From Desulfobacterales bacterium (lineage in GTDB: Bacteria; Desulfobacterota; Desulfobacteria; Desulfobacterales; Desulfobacteraceae), in contig JAKSAX010000438.1 of the NCBI GenBank assembly GCA_022361395.1, positions 1-48,364 on the forward strand: 48,364 nucleotides of DNA, in the 5' to 3' direction. A program made the translations under genes and the position numbers. Below, piece by piece: positions 32,351-41,153 of the stretch. Position 1 is the first letter of the stretch; each line of letters starts with the position of its first letter. The notes beneath the pieces are model-generated. The model did no database searches. It had not been told where the DNA came from and saw only the letters and a program-made list of their open reading frames with translations.

Positions 32351-32544
32351 CCTGACCTCCTTTCATAAAAAATGATGGAAAAGCGGATCAACAGATCAAG
32401 GGAAATGCAAAATATCAAATCTCCATGCGCACAATTGAACAGATCCAGACCAGGAGAAGCGGCGAAACAGCGAAATCAAAATGGATTTTCCAGGGAACAC
32501 AACTGTTTCACTTATACCAGATAACCGGTTTTATGACAATTGAA

Positions 32545-32573
32545 TTGACAACAAATCCGGCCCTCTGTAGACT
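32545..32573 (+). promoter_or_regulatory. Candidate promoter in the 460-base gap before the ABM-domain gene
   Basis: TTGACA (32545-32550) and TAGACT (32568-32573) are separated by 17 bases. The gap 32351-32809 holds no credible gene. Apart from this promoter I see only AT-rich stretches; the long leader of about 230 bases to the ABM gene could contain an unrecognised element. Confidence 0.5.
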
Positions 32574-32809
32574 GGAGTTAAGATCATCCCCTGGTATATA
32601 AAACAGATATGAAACGGCAGTTGATGTGAGTATTATCCCCACCTCTTTATCCCCGGGTTTTCTGCTGGCCCTGATTTTTTCCATGGTTTAAGGCACAAAA
32701 AATTAAATACATCGTGGATCAGATGGTTTTCGTGCCCGGTATGAATTTGGATTGAATTCACTTGAAATTGCGGATGATTTTAAGCCTAACTTTTAAAAAA
32801 GGAGGCAAC

Positions 32810-33133
32810 ATGGCAGTTTCCATCATTATCAAACGCAACGTTAAAGACAAAGAAACCGCGGCCCAGCTGGCACCTTTTATTGTGCAGCTAAGGTCCCGCG
32901 CCTCGACCCAGCCCGGATTTCTCACCGGACAGACGTTCAGCTGCCTGGACTGTGAAGGAGAGTACCTGGTCATCAGCACCTGGAATACCCTGGAAGACTG
33001 GAACCGCTGGATGCACAATGAAGAACGCCTGAGTATCCAGCGCAAGGTGGACGAACTCCTGGGAACAAAGACCGTATACCGGTATTATGAACCTTTAGTG
33101 GGCGGCATTACCCCCTGTTTTGAAGAAGAATAG
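32810..33133 (+). CDS. Antibiotic-biosynthesis-monooxygenase (ABM) domain protein
   Basis: A 107-residue protein of the small dimeric alpha-beta barrel (ABM) type. The SIIIKRNV strand, the LRSRASTQPGFLTGQTF segment and YLVISTWNTLEDWNRWMHNEER are typical. Members degrade or modify small aromatic compounds, act as haem-degrading enzymes, or have no known activity. ATG at 32810 follows an optimal AAAGGAGGCAAC site; upstream in-frame ATG codons lack one. It stands alone, ended by a hairpin. Confidence 0.85.
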   Translation: MAVSIIIKRNVKDKETAAQLAPFIVQLRSRASTQPGFLTGQTFSCLDCEGEYLVISTWNTLEDWNRWMHNEERLSIQRKVDELLGTKTVYRYYEPLVGGITPCFEEE

Positions 33134-33151
33134 CCGGGTCGAACCGGTAAA

Positions 33152-33188
33152 TGCCCGGGACTGCCGGAAACAACGGTTGTCCCGGGCA
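33152..33188 (+). terminator. Hairpin after the ABM-domain gene
   Basis: TGCCCGGGAC (33152-33161) and GTCCCGGGCA (33179-33188) form a perfect 10-bp stem with an inner CCG/CGG pairing. No T run follows (AATCCCTCCC), so termination would not be classical. Confidence 0.55.
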
Positions 33189-33240
33189 ATCCCTCCCCTC
33201 CCCTGTACCGGCCATACCCCGCTGACCATCCCCCCGCTGA

Positions 33241-33270
33241 TTGACAAAAAATCCATCTTCCTGATAGAGT
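33241..33270 (+). promoter_or_regulatory. Candidate promoter of the malyl-CoA-lyase-like gene
   Basis: TTGACA (33241-33246) and TAGAGT (33265-33270) are 18 bases apart, 30 bases before the GTG start at 33301. The -35 is perfect; the -10 matches at four of six positions. Confidence 0.5.
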
Positions 33271-33300
33271 TAATTCAAAAATTCACCAGGAGATATTACC

Positions 33301-34224
33301 GTGAAACCAACCAGATCCGTCCTTTCCGTACCCGGTCATAAACCATCCATGCATGAAAAGGCAAGACAATCAAAGGCAGATGCAGTCATGCTTGACCTTG
33401 AAGATTCCGTTCCCCCGGAAGAAAAAAACAATGCCAGGAGGGTTGTCATAGATTCCCTGTCCCGCCCGGACTGGCAGGGAAAACTGCTGGCTGTCCGGAT
33501 CAACGGCACAGACTCCCCGTTTGCATTCAGGGATGCTGTTGAGGTTGCCGGGGCCGCAGGTAACCGTATTGATGTGATGGTGCTGCCCAAGGTAAACTCT
33601 GCGGGGGACATCCAATTTCTGGACCGGCTTCTTTTCGGTATTGAGACGGAAAAAGGGTATGAACGGCCCATCGGTATTGAGGCTGCCATAGAAACGGCCC
33701 GGGGCCTGGAAAATGTTTCCGATATTGCCGGATCAAGCCCGAGGCTTTGCGCCCTGTCCTTCGGGGTAGCGGATTATACGGCCTCTGTCAGCGCCGGCCT
33801 GGCCTCAATTTCAGGCCACGGGGAAAATGACGAAACCGTATACCCGGGCCACCGCTGGCATTTTCCCCTGAGCAGGATGATCATGGCTGCCAAAGCCAAC
33901 GGGTTGGCGGCCCTGGATGCCCCTTACGGCAATTTTAAAGATACCAAAGGCCTGAAAAATTCCGCGGCCATGGCCAGGGCGTTGGGGTGCAGCGGTAAAT
34001 GGGCCATCCATCCGGAGCAGATTGAGTCCATCAACCAAATCTTTTCCCCTGCCCCCGAAGAGGTTGCACGGGCGAAAAAAATACTGGATGCCGTGGAAAA
34101 GAGCCGCACCGGGCGAGGCGCCATAGCCATTAACGGTAAAATGGTGGACCAGGCCACCATCCGTCTGGCCCGGGAACTGTGGAGCCAGGCGGTTCACCTG
34201 GGGCTGGCAGAAAAACAGCCCTGA
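33301..34224 (+). CDS. HpcH/HpaI aldolase family CoA-ester lyase (malyl-CoA lyase / CitE-like)
   Basis: A 307-residue TIM-barrel lyase. RSVLSVPGHKPSMHEKA, then ADAVMLDLEDSVPPEEK (metal-binding acidic residues), MVLPKVNSAGDI, IGIEAAIETARGLENV, LSFGVADYTASV and GKWAIHPEQIESIN are family signatures. The pattern is closest to (methyl)malyl-CoA or citramalyl-CoA lyases, which split a 3-hydroxy-dicarboxylyl-CoA into an acyl-CoA and glyoxylate or pyruvate. The substrate cannot be fixed. The GTG start at 33301 has AGGAGA 8 bases before it. No citrate lyase alpha or gamma genes are adjacent, so it is not part of a citrate lyase complex here. Confidence 0.85.
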   Translation: MKPTRSVLSVPGHKPSMHEKARQSKADAVMLDLEDSVPPEEKNNARRVVIDSLSRPDWQGKLLAVRINGTDSPFAFRDAVEVAGAAGNRIDVMVLPKVNSAGDIQFLDRLLFGIETEKGYERPIGIEAAIETARGLENVSDIAGSSPRLCALSFGVADYTASVSAGLASISGHGENDETVYPGHRWHFPLSRMIMAAKANGLAALDAPYGNFKDTKGLKNSAAMARALGCSGKWAIHPEQIESINQIFSPAPEEVARAKKILDAVEKSRTGRGAIAINGKMVDQATIRLARELWSQAVHLGLAEKQP

Positions 34225-34240
34225 TCCGGCAATAATTGTT

Positions 34241-34265
34241 CCCGGAATATTTTCACCGGGTTATT
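34241..34265 (+). terminator. Weak terminator between convergent genes
   Basis: CCCGG (34241-34245) pairs with CCGGG (34256-34260) around a 10-base loop, followed by TTATT. The stem is short. Confidence 0.35.
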
Positions 34266-34269
34266 CAGA

Positions 34270-35121
34270 TTACTCAGCCTGCTCTGCTGCGCACCCTTTC
34301 CCACTGCCCTGTTCATCCTTGTCCGGTTCAAGTCCGAGATGGGTTCTGACCTGGCAGATATCGTTACCTTCAACCACCCAGGATCCGTCCGAAGCCACCA
34401 CAAGGGGGACAAATGAAATGCCGGCAGGCCGCAACAGGGCCTCCGTCTTTCCGATAAGATCATCCGCCTTTTCGCAGGCTGTCGCCTCACCGGTCAGGGC
34501 CATTTCCTTATATGCCTCGTAGCTGTAGCCGTTGCACAATGCCTGAAACGCCATGTCCCGGCTTTTCGTCCCAAGTACAGGGTAGATAATCAGTTTTAAC
34601 GCCAATCCGGCTTCAAAGGCGACTTCTTCCAGCTCGGGCTTCAGGGCTTTGCAATGCGAACAATCAGGATCCGTAATCACATAGAGAAAATCCTTTGGCT
34701 GTCCCGGCTGAAACGACATGGATACCAGGGGTGCCAATTCATCGATCCTGGTTTTAAAAAACACCTTTCGTTTTTCAACAGCCAGCGCCTCTTTTTCTTC
34801 GGCTTTTTTCCTTTCCTGTTCAGCCACATCGGAGAGACTGTCAATGGTCTGGCGGGTAACGGGTATTCCCTGCTTAAACAACCGGCCAGCCACAAGAGAA
34901 TCCCTGCCTGCATAGACCGGAGCCAGATTGCCGTCAATGGCAAGCACCACCTCACAAAAATCACCCTGGTCCCGTTGTAAAACAATTTTTGCATCCGGTG
35001 AAAGGGGAACCTGGGAGGAGATCCACTCCAGGGTTACATGGGTACAGGCATCCCCGGCCAGGGCCCGGGCTGTCATGAATAAAACCGTCAGGATTCCGGC
35101 CAGCGCAAAACGTATTTTCAT
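34270..35121 (-). CDS. DsbC-like periplasmic thiol:disulfide protein
   Basis: A 283-residue protein with a signal peptide (MKIRFALAGILTVLFMTARALAG), an N-terminal domain with a Cys pair, a charged helical linker (about residues 98-125), and a thioredoxin-fold domain. The thioredoxin-fold active site is CSHC in VITDPDCSHCKALKPE, and the cis-Pro region reads ISFVPLVV. The architecture resembles DsbC/DsbG-type isomerases. The tail is Asp/Glu/Gly-rich with one Cys. ATG at 35121 follows AGGAAAACACC; an upstream start at 35157 would put 12 residues before the signal peptide. Confidence 0.82.
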   Translation of the reverse strand: MKIRFALAGILTVLFMTARALAGDACTHVTLEWISSQVPLSPDAKIVLQRDQGDFCEVVLAIDGNLAPVYAGRDSLVAGRLFKQGIPVTRQTIDSLSDVAEQERKKAEEKEALAVEKRKVFFKTRIDELAPLVSMSFQPGQPKDFLYVITDPDCSHCKALKPELEEVAFEAGLALKLIIYPVLGTKSRDMAFQALCNGYSYEAYKEMALTGEATACEKADDLIGKTEALLRPAGISFVPLVVASDGSWVVEGNDICQVRTHLGLEPDKDEQGSGKGCAAEQAE

Positions 35122-35322
35122 GGTGTTTTCCTTTATTTTTATCCCAAGATATTGCAAAAAAAGATGCCCTCTCTCCTATCATACCGCCGGGGGCACAGAC
35201 AAGAAATAAAGCCCTAACACCTGCCTGAAACGTAAAAATCGGGCAAGCCCCTTGATTTCAGAGGGGAATTCAGAGTAAAAATAAACCTGTTATTATTCAG
35301 GATCTTAAACAGGAAGGGCTGC

Positions 35323-36240
35323 ATGACCGAAGAGAGCAACGAGAAACTATTTGAAATTTTACTGGATGCCGCCAAAAAGGTTTCCATGGGTTCCTATGAC
35401 CAAACCGACAGCCTCATGGAACTGACAAACCAGAGCAAGTACCCGCCCATGGTTTCTGAACTGGCAGAGGCCTTCGGCATGATGATCGTACAGGTGGAAT
35501 CCAGGGAGTTCAACCTGGAAGGCCTGCTCAGCCAGCTCAAGGCCAAAAACAAACGGCTTGAAGAGACGCTTCAGCGGGTCCAGCTTCTGGAGAGCGTCCG
35601 GGGGCATCTGAGCAAATTTGTCCCCCAGTCTGTCCAGGATATTATTGAGAGCAACCCGGAAAACCCTGACCTGAACAAACATGAAAAAGATATCTCAGTG
35701 CTGTTCCTGGATATTGCCGGATATACCAAGATGAGCGAAACCACGTCCAGGGACAAGATGAACCACCTCATTGAAACCTATTTCAGCGAGTTCCTGAACA
35801 TCATTGTTGAAAACAAGGGGGATATAAACGAGACAGCCGGGGACGGACTCATGATTCTTTTCCAGGATGATGATCCAAAGATCCATGCCCTGAATGCGGT
35901 ATCCGCAGCCGTAGGGATCCAGAAACGGACAGGCCTGATCAATGCGGCCCAGAAAGCGTCAGGCAGGCCTGTGACGGTAAACATGGGCATCAATTCGGGA
36001 ACTGCGGATGTAGGCTCCACCCGCTTCAGCGGTATAGCCGGAGACCGGTGGACCTATACAGCCTCCGGTCCTGTAACAAACATAGCAGCCAGGGTTTGCG
36101 GTATTGCCGACAAGGGAAGCATCCTGGTGACCCAGTCCACGGCAGACCTTCTTGACGACAGGTTCCGGCTGGGCGATTCCCGGCCCCATGAGTTAAAAAA
36201 TGTGAGCGTCCCGATCATTGTCCGGCAGGTTGAGGCCTGA
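35323..36240 (+). CDS. Class III adenylate/guanylate cyclase
   Basis: A 305-residue soluble cyclase. An N-terminal helical region with a coiled coil (about 65-100) precedes the catalytic domain (about 120-300). SVLFLDIAGYTKMSE contains the first metal Asp, NETAGDGLMILFQ the second, and YTASGPVTNIAARV the transition-state Asn and Arg. The substrate-selecting Lys that usually stands three residues before GDG is Glu here, so nucleotide specificity is open. It is convergent with a STAS-domain gene. With the class I-like gene at 28272 the window holds two unrelated cyclase types. Confidence 0.9.
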   Translation: MTEESNEKLFEILLDAAKKVSMGSYDQTDSLMELTNQSKYPPMVSELAEAFGMMIVQVESREFNLEGLLSQLKAKNKRLEETLQRVQLLESVRGHLSKFVPQSVQDIIESNPENPDLNKHEKDISVLFLDIAGYTKMSETTSRDKMNHLIETYFSEFLNIIVENKGDINETAGDGLMILFQDDDPKIHALNAVSAAVGIQKRTGLINAAQKASGRPVTVNMGINSGTADVGSTRFSGIAGDRWTYTASGPVTNIAARVCGIADKGSILVTQSTADLLDDRFRLGDSRPHELKNVSVPIIVRQVEA

Positions 36241-36262
36241 ACTCACCGGATCAAACCGCAAA

Positions 36263-36592
36263 TCAGTCTGCGGGAAGATCCTCCAAAGAGTTGTAACAGG
36301 GCATTATCGAGGGGAAACCCGATATTTCCACCACCTCTTTTATATTACCTTTTAACCCTGTGAGGCAGAACTCCCCTCTTGCGATCTTAAGCTTTTTGGC
36401 TGCCATCAGAAACACCCTCAGTCCGGCACTGGATACATAGTCAAGGGCGCTTAGCTCCACGGCAATACGGTTTTGTCCTTCGTCTATTAGCCCGGATAAA
36501 TACCCTTCAAGTTCCGGAGCGGTAACCGCATCCAGACGCCCGGTCAACCGGATCACACAATGCCCTGCTGTCATCTCTTTGGCAATATCCAT
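36263..36592 (-). CDS. STAS-domain anti-sigma-factor antagonist-like protein
   Basis: A 109-residue STAS domain. HCVIRLTGRLDAVTAPELEGYL and NRIAVELSALDYVSSAGLRVFLMAAKKL are characteristic; the SS of the YVSSAGLR motif includes the Ser phosphorylated in SpoIIAA/RsbV-type antagonists. ATG at 36592 is behind GGAG; the longer frame adds 8 residues without a site. No anti-sigma kinase or PP2C phosphatase is adjacent. Confidence 0.88.
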   Translation of the reverse strand: MDIAKEMTAGHCVIRLTGRLDAVTAPELEGYLSGLIDEGQNRIAVELSALDYVSSAGLRVFLMAAKKLKIARGEFCLTGLKGNIKEVVEISGFPSIMPCYNSLEDLPAD

Positions 36593-36716
36593 TTTTTCTC
36601 CTATAGCAGATCGCAAATATCACGCACAATTCAATCTCCTGAAAACCAGGATGCATGCGCCCCCTGTTTCTATGCGATATCCGGGGATGTGTCAATTGGA
36701 AAAGCGCTGCAGCGCA

Positions 36717-37190
36717 CTAATGAACAGGCAGGTAAAATACAAGCCTGCACTCATTGTCTTTAAACTTCCCCCGGAGAAAAATGCCATCAAGATAAAACCC
36801 CTCCACTTTCTGGAATGTCTTCAGGAATGCCATCTCCTGGGCCATCTGGTCCTCAGGTCCCGCCATCATGGTCGCCCCCGTCGGGGAGAGTTCGATCCTG
36901 CCTGTATCATCAATCCTGAAGGAACCGAAAAACCGGTTGACCGAGGCAAATCCGGCCAGCTTGCCGCTGGTTTCGAACTGGACAAAGGGCGGCTCACTGG
37001 TCAGTTCCGCCGTTACCCCGTCCGTGGTCATCTCCTTTACGATCCACTGCACCCCGCATATTTTCTCAATATTTTCCTCAGTGATCCGGATTTTGGTCTC
37101 TTTTTTCTCCGTATCAGTTGCAGCGCAGCCCAAAATGAGCACAAGAAAGAAAAAAAGGATAATACTTTTGGTTATTTTTCTCAGGTCCAT
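36717..37190 (-). CDS. META-domain (HslJ-like) lipoprotein
   Basis: A 157-residue lipoprotein. The signal peptide ends with the lipobox ILGC (Cys at about residue 22), followed by a charged spacer and a META/HslJ domain with IVKEM, FVQFETSGKLAGFASVNRFFGSF and ATMMAGPEDQMAQEMAFLKTFQKVEGF. Such domains occur in envelope stress and heat-shock proteins. It follows the double-ACT gene on the same strand with a 17-base gap, so the two may be cotranscribed. Confidence 0.85.
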   Translation of the reverse strand: MDLRKITKSIILFFFLVLILGCAATDTEKKETKIRITEENIEKICGVQWIVKEMTTDGVTAELTSEPPFVQFETSGKLAGFASVNRFFGSFRIDDTGRIELSPTGATMMAGPEDQMAQEMAFLKTFQKVEGFYLDGIFLRGKFKDNECRLVFYLPVH

Positions 37191-37207
37191 AACGTCTCCT
37201 TTCAGAA

Positions 37208-37780
37208 TCAGGTCACTGAAATATCCACATGAAGTTCGCTGCCCAGCTCATCCAGGCCCTGTTCCAGCTCTTCAGGGGTAAGGGTCTCTGGTACGGCCGC
37301 CGTTATCTGCATGGCATATAATGCGGTTCCGCTGCCGGGTGAATATTTTTTCTCGGATGTCAGGGTTTCGATATTGATGTTTTTCCGGCTTAACAGCCTG
37401 CTGACCTTATAGACGATACCTGCCTGGTCAATACCTTCCACTGAAATGGTTTTCAGGTTGTTTCCGGGTTTGCCCCGGAGGTGGTGGTAATCCAGGGGAC
37501 GGATAAAGGCGGAAAGCCCCTTTTCCCTTTCCAGCCGACGGCAGTCTTTGGACAGTCTCTCCTCAAGGTCTTCGCCCTGCCCCGTCAGCAGCAGAATCAG
37601 GGTGAACTCATCTGCCAGCCTCCCCATATTGGAATCTTCCAGGTTACAATGATTTTCAAAAACCATCTCCGAAATATCAGCGACAATACCGGGACGATCC
37701 TTGCCAAATGCGGTCATGATAAACTTCTGTTCCACGTTATTCTCCAATTCATTTATGATTTTCAAATTGTCTTGTAACAT
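37208..37780 (-). CDS. Double ACT-domain regulatory protein (GcvR-like)
   Basis: A 190-residue protein with two ACT domains. The first reads FIMTAFGKDRPGIVADISEMVFENHCNLEDSNMG. The second reads KTISVEGIDQAGIVYKVSRLLSRKNINIETLTSE. The layout is that of GcvR-type proteins, which sense amino acids such as glycine and control a regulator rather than bind DNA. The start is ATG at 37780; a TTG just before it is also in frame. It is divergent from the sucrose operon. Confidence 0.82.
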   Translation of the reverse strand: MLQDNLKIINELENNVEQKFIMTAFGKDRPGIVADISEMVFENHCNLEDSNMGRLADEFTLILLLTGQGEDLEERLSKDCRRLEREKGLSAFIRPLDYHHLRGKPGNNLKTISVEGIDQAGIVYKVSRLLSRKNINIETLTSEKKYSPGSGTALYAMQITAAVPETLTPEELEQGLDELGSELHVDISVT

Positions 37781-37947
37781 CAATCCCGAACCTTACGGAT
37801 GCACCCGTTACAGGCTGAACAACGGGTCTTTTATCTGGTTCAGGCCGGAACCGGATATTTAGAACCCTGCCGGTCTGCCTTTATTGAAACTGTGTTGAAT
37901 CATAAGATCACAGCATCGGGAAAAAAGCAACCACTTGAGTTACCTCC

Positions 37948-37977
37948 TTGACGTCACCAAAAGGGTTAGGGTATAAT
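37948..37977 (+). promoter_or_regulatory. Promoter of the sucrose operon
   Basis: TTGACG (37948-37953) and a perfect TATAAT (37972-37977) are 18 bases apart, about 95 bases upstream of the fructokinase start. The leader carries no further recognisable element. A weak ACCCGTT/AACGGGT hairpin followed by TCTTTT sits upstream at 37803-37831. Confidence 0.65.
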
Positions 37978-38072
37978 TCAGCCGTTCAATATTTGCATCC
38001 TTAACATCTCAAACAAAATCCCGCAGGAACCGGAGACGTATTGGTCCTGCTTTAACCACAGGCACCCGGCAT

Positions 38073-38975
38073 ATGATTCTGGTACTAGGAGAAATTCTGT
38101 TCGACCTGTTCCCGGCCTATAAACGGATCGGCGGCGCCCCCTTTAATTTCGCATTCCACCTGAAGCATCTGGGATTTAATGTCCGTTTTATTTCCAGGGT
38201 GGGTGACGACGATCTTGGAAACGAAATTCTTGCCTTTCTGAACACCCACGAATTTAACACGGAAGACATCCAGACAGACCCTGTCCATCCGACAGGGACA
38301 GTCACCGTGGCCCCGGACGGCTCCGGCGGCTCCCATTCCTTCTGCATTGCCAAAGGGACAGCCTATGACCATATACAATTTGACCAAAGCCTGAGGGATC
38401 TTTGCACATCAACTCCCGCACTGGTGTATTTCGGAACCCTCATACAAAGAACCCGCAACGGCCGGGATCTGATCCGCAATTGCCTGGCATCCGCAGGACC
38501 TGCTTCCTGCATATTCTGCGATTTAAACCTCCGGCCGGAATGCTACACCCCTGAATCAGTGAATAAGACTGTGGCTGCCGCAGACATCCTCAAGCTAAGC
38601 CAGGAAGAACTGGATGTTGTCGCCCCTGATCTTAAAATCCCCCTTAAATCCAGGGCTGCCGGCCTGATCACGGAAACCGGACCGGATCTGGTTATTCTGA
38701 CCCGCGGCGAACAGGGCAGCATCTGGGCAACCCGCCGGCATATACGGGAACACCCGGTTCCGGATGACAGTGAGGTTGATATCGCAGATACGGTCGGCGC
38801 CGGGGATGCATATGCTGCCATGTCAGCCGCAGGCCGGATGGCCGGGTTATCGGATCAAAAGACAATGGGCCTTGCCCGGGAGTTTGCAGGCCGGATCTGC
38901 GGTATAAAAGGGGCGCTTCCACCTGATCCCTCGTTTTATACGGAATTTCTATCAAGGCTTTCCCATGAAAAATAA
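38073..38975 (+). CDS. Fructokinase-like PfkB-family sugar kinase
   Basis: A 300-residue ribokinase-fold sugar kinase. GEILFDLFP and RIGGAPFNFAFHLKHLG form the sugar-binding N-terminus, and DTVGAGDAYAAMSAAG holds the catalytic Asp and anion hole. In context it most likely phosphorylates fructose, the product of the sucrose phosphorylase encoded two genes later. The start is ATG at 38073 with a weak site. The stop overlaps the next start by 11 bases. Confidence 0.85.
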   Translation: MILVLGEILFDLFPAYKRIGGAPFNFAFHLKHLGFNVRFISRVGDDDLGNEILAFLNTHEFNTEDIQTDPVHPTGTVTVAPDGSGGSHSFCIAKGTAYDHIQFDQSLRDLCTSTPALVYFGTLIQRTRNGRDLIRNCLASAGPASCIFCDLNLRPECYTPESVNKTVAAADILKLSQEELDVVAPDLKIPLKSRAAGLITETGPDLVILTRGEQGSIWATRRHIREHPVPDDSEVDIADTVGAGDAYAAMSAAGRMAGLSDQKTMGLAREFAGRICGIKGALPPDPSFYTEFLSRLSHEK

Positions 38976-41151
38976 CCCGCTTTACATTCAAATGTTCAGT
39001 ATTCACGGCCTGTTACGGGGGCACGACCTGGAACTGGGGCATGATGCAGATACCGGCGGCCAGATCAAATATGTGCTGGAACTGTGCAATGCCCTGTCGC
39101 ACCATCCCGGTATAAGCCGTGTGGATCTGTTTACACGCCTTATCAATGACAAGTCCTGTTCATCCGATTACAGCAGGTCCGTTGAACCCGTCAATGACCG
39201 TTTCAGGATCATCAGGATCCAGTGCGGGGGAAGAAAATACATAAGAAAGGAACTGCTCTGGCCCCACCTGGACGAATTCGTGGACAAAACCATCAAGTTC
39301 ATCCAGAAGGAAAGCCGGGTCCCGGATATTGTCCACGGTCACTATCCGGATGCCGGTTATGTGGCCATGGAACTGGCCCAGTTTTTCGGCGTACCCTTTT
39401 TATACACCGGCCACTCCCTGGGCCGGTCAAAAAAGGACAGGCTGCTTGGCGAAGGCATGGATATCAAAGAGATCAACCGGAAGATGAAGATCGAAAAACG
39501 GATCAGCACAGAGGAGACGATCCTGAAATATACAGATCTTGTCATCACCTCCACCACCCAGGAAATCGAGGGGCAATACGGATTGTACCGGAACCGGACC
39601 CTGTCCTCCTACCGGGTGATTCCGCCGGGAATAGGCCTTGACAAATTTTATCCCCATACCCATGACACCTTTAGATCCCCTGAGGAAAAGGAAGAGGCCC
39701 TCTTTGCCAGGTCTTCGCTGAAGAAGGAACTGAACCGTTTTTTCCAGTTTCCTGAAAAACCCATGATCCTGGTGCTCTGCCGCCCTGACAAGCGGAAAAA
39801 CATTGAAGGGCTGGTCAGGGCTTTTGGTGAAGATAATGAGCTTCAGGCCATGGCCAACCTGGCGGTTTTCGCCGGTATCCGCAAGGATATATCGGAGATG
39901 GAGGACAATGAACGTAACGTGCTGACCCAGATGCTGCTGCTCATGGACAAGTACAACCTTTACGGCAAAATGGCCATTCCCAAAAAGCATGATTTTGAAC
40001 ATGAGGTGCCTGAACTCTACCGTATTGCCGCATCAAAAAGCGGGGTGTTTGTAAATCCGGCCCTGACCGAGCCCTTTGGCCTGACCCTGCTTGAGTCCCT
40101 TGCCTGCGGCCTGCCCATTGTGGCCACCAGAGACGGGGGCCCCAAAGATATAATGGCCAATTGCGACGGGGGTATCCTTGTGGATCCCAAGGATGACAAG
40201 GCCATTTCCGGGGCCATAAAAAAGATCATTGTGGACAGGGACCTGTGGAATGCCTATTCCAAAAACGGAATAATCAACACCCGGAAGCACTATACCTGGG
40301 AAAGCCACACCGCCACCTATATGGACACGGTGACAACACTCAACCGGGACTATGAAGCATCTTCTCTCACGGTCAGGGTTCCCCGGCACAGCATCGGCCA
40401 CCGGTTGTCCAACCTAAAGCGAATGGTGATATCAGACATTGACAACACCCTTTTAGGGGGAGATCCGGAAGAGGTGGCAGCCCTTGTTGAACTCCTTCAG
40501 GAACACAGGGAGGTAACCGGATTCGGTGTGGCCACAGGCAGGGGGCTTGACTCTGCCGTGGCTGTTCTTAAAGAGAACAATATCCCGGATCCGGATATCA
40601 TCATCTCAGGTGTGGGCAGCCGGATCAGCTACGGCAGCGACCTCCATCATGACAAGGGATGGGAAACCCATATTTCAAAGCATTGGAAGCCGGACCTCAT
40701 GGACCTGCGCCTGAAAGAGATAGACTTCATCGCCACCCAGGCCAAAGAGTACCAGACCCCCTATAAACTATCCTATTACATGGAGCCGGAAAAAGACCGG
40801 GTTCCCAGGATTCACCATGTACTGACGAAAAACAGGTTTTTATATACCCTGATCTACTCCCATGAGCGGTACCTGGATATTCTTCCCTACCGGGCCTCAA
40901 AGGGTAAGGCGATCCGTTACCTGAGCTATAAATGGGAAATCCCCCTGCGAAGCTTCCTGGTCTGCGGGGACTCCGGCAATGACGAAGAGATGATCAAGGG
41001 AGAGCCATGTGCCGTGGTGGTGGCCAATTACAGCCCGGAGCTCTCCCATTTGAAATCTGCCAGAAAAGTCTATTTTTCCAAGGCTGCTTATGCCGGCGGG
41101 ATTCTGGAAGGGCTGTCCCACTATAATTTTTTTGAAACTGCGGAGGGGTAA
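38965..41151 (+). CDS. sps: Sucrose-phosphate synthase with fused C-terminal sucrose-phosphatase (HAD) domain
   Basis: A 728-residue fusion. The GT-B glycosyltransferase part (about 1-475) has the sucrose-phosphate synthase start FSIHGLLRGHDLELGHDADTGGQ and the C-terminal donor-site FVNPALTEPFGLTLLESLACGLPIVAT. The HAD part (about 485-728) has ISDIDNTLLGG with both catalytic Asp, VATGRG, GVGSRISYG and CGDSGNDEEM, which fits a sucrose-6-phosphate phosphatase. It would make sucrose from UDP- or ADP-glucose and fructose 6-phosphate in one polypeptide. Sucrose in a marine anaerobe is likely a compatible solute. It overlaps the fructokinase gene, and sucrose phosphorylase starts 2 bases after its stop. 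A mannosylfructose-phosphate synthase is the main alternative. Confidence 0.88.
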   Translation: MKNNPLYIQMFSIHGLLRGHDLELGHDADTGGQIKYVLELCNALSHHPGISRVDLFTRLINDKSCSSDYSRSVEPVNDRFRIIRIQCGGRKYIRKELLWPHLDEFVDKTIKFIQKESRVPDIVHGHYPDAGYVAMELAQFFGVPFLYTGHSLGRSKKDRLLGEGMDIKEINRKMKIEKRISTEETILKYTDLVITSTTQEIEGQYGLYRNRTLSSYRVIPPGIGLDKFYPHTHDTFRSPEEKEEALFARSSLKKELNRFFQFPEKPMILVLCRPDKRKNIEGLVRAFGEDNELQAMANLAVFAGIRKDISEMEDNERNVLTQMLLLMDKYNLYGKMAIPKKHDFEHEVPELYRIAASKSGVFVNPALTEPFGLTLLESLACGLPIVATRDGGPKDIMANCDGGILVDPKDDKAISGAIKKIIVDRDLWNAYSKNGIINTRKHYTWESHTATYMDTVTTLNRDYEASSLTVRVPRHSIGHRLSNLKRMVISDIDNTLLGGDPEEVAALVELLQEHREVTGFGVATGRGLDSAVAVLKENNIPDPDIIISGVGSRISYGSDLHHDKGWETHISKHWKPDLMDLRLKEIDFIATQAKEYQTPYKLSYYMEPEKDRVPRIHHVLTKNRFLYTLIYSHERYLDILPYRASKGKAIRYLSYKWEIPLRSFLVCGDSGNDEEMIKGEPCAVVVANYSPELSHLKSARKVYFSKAAYAGGILEGLSHYNFFETAEG

Positions 41152-41153
41152 TT

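Noticed and set aside
34241-34265. Strong terminator between the lyase gene and the Dsb-like gene
   Set aside because: Only a 5-bp stem and short T-rich tail, so listed as weak.
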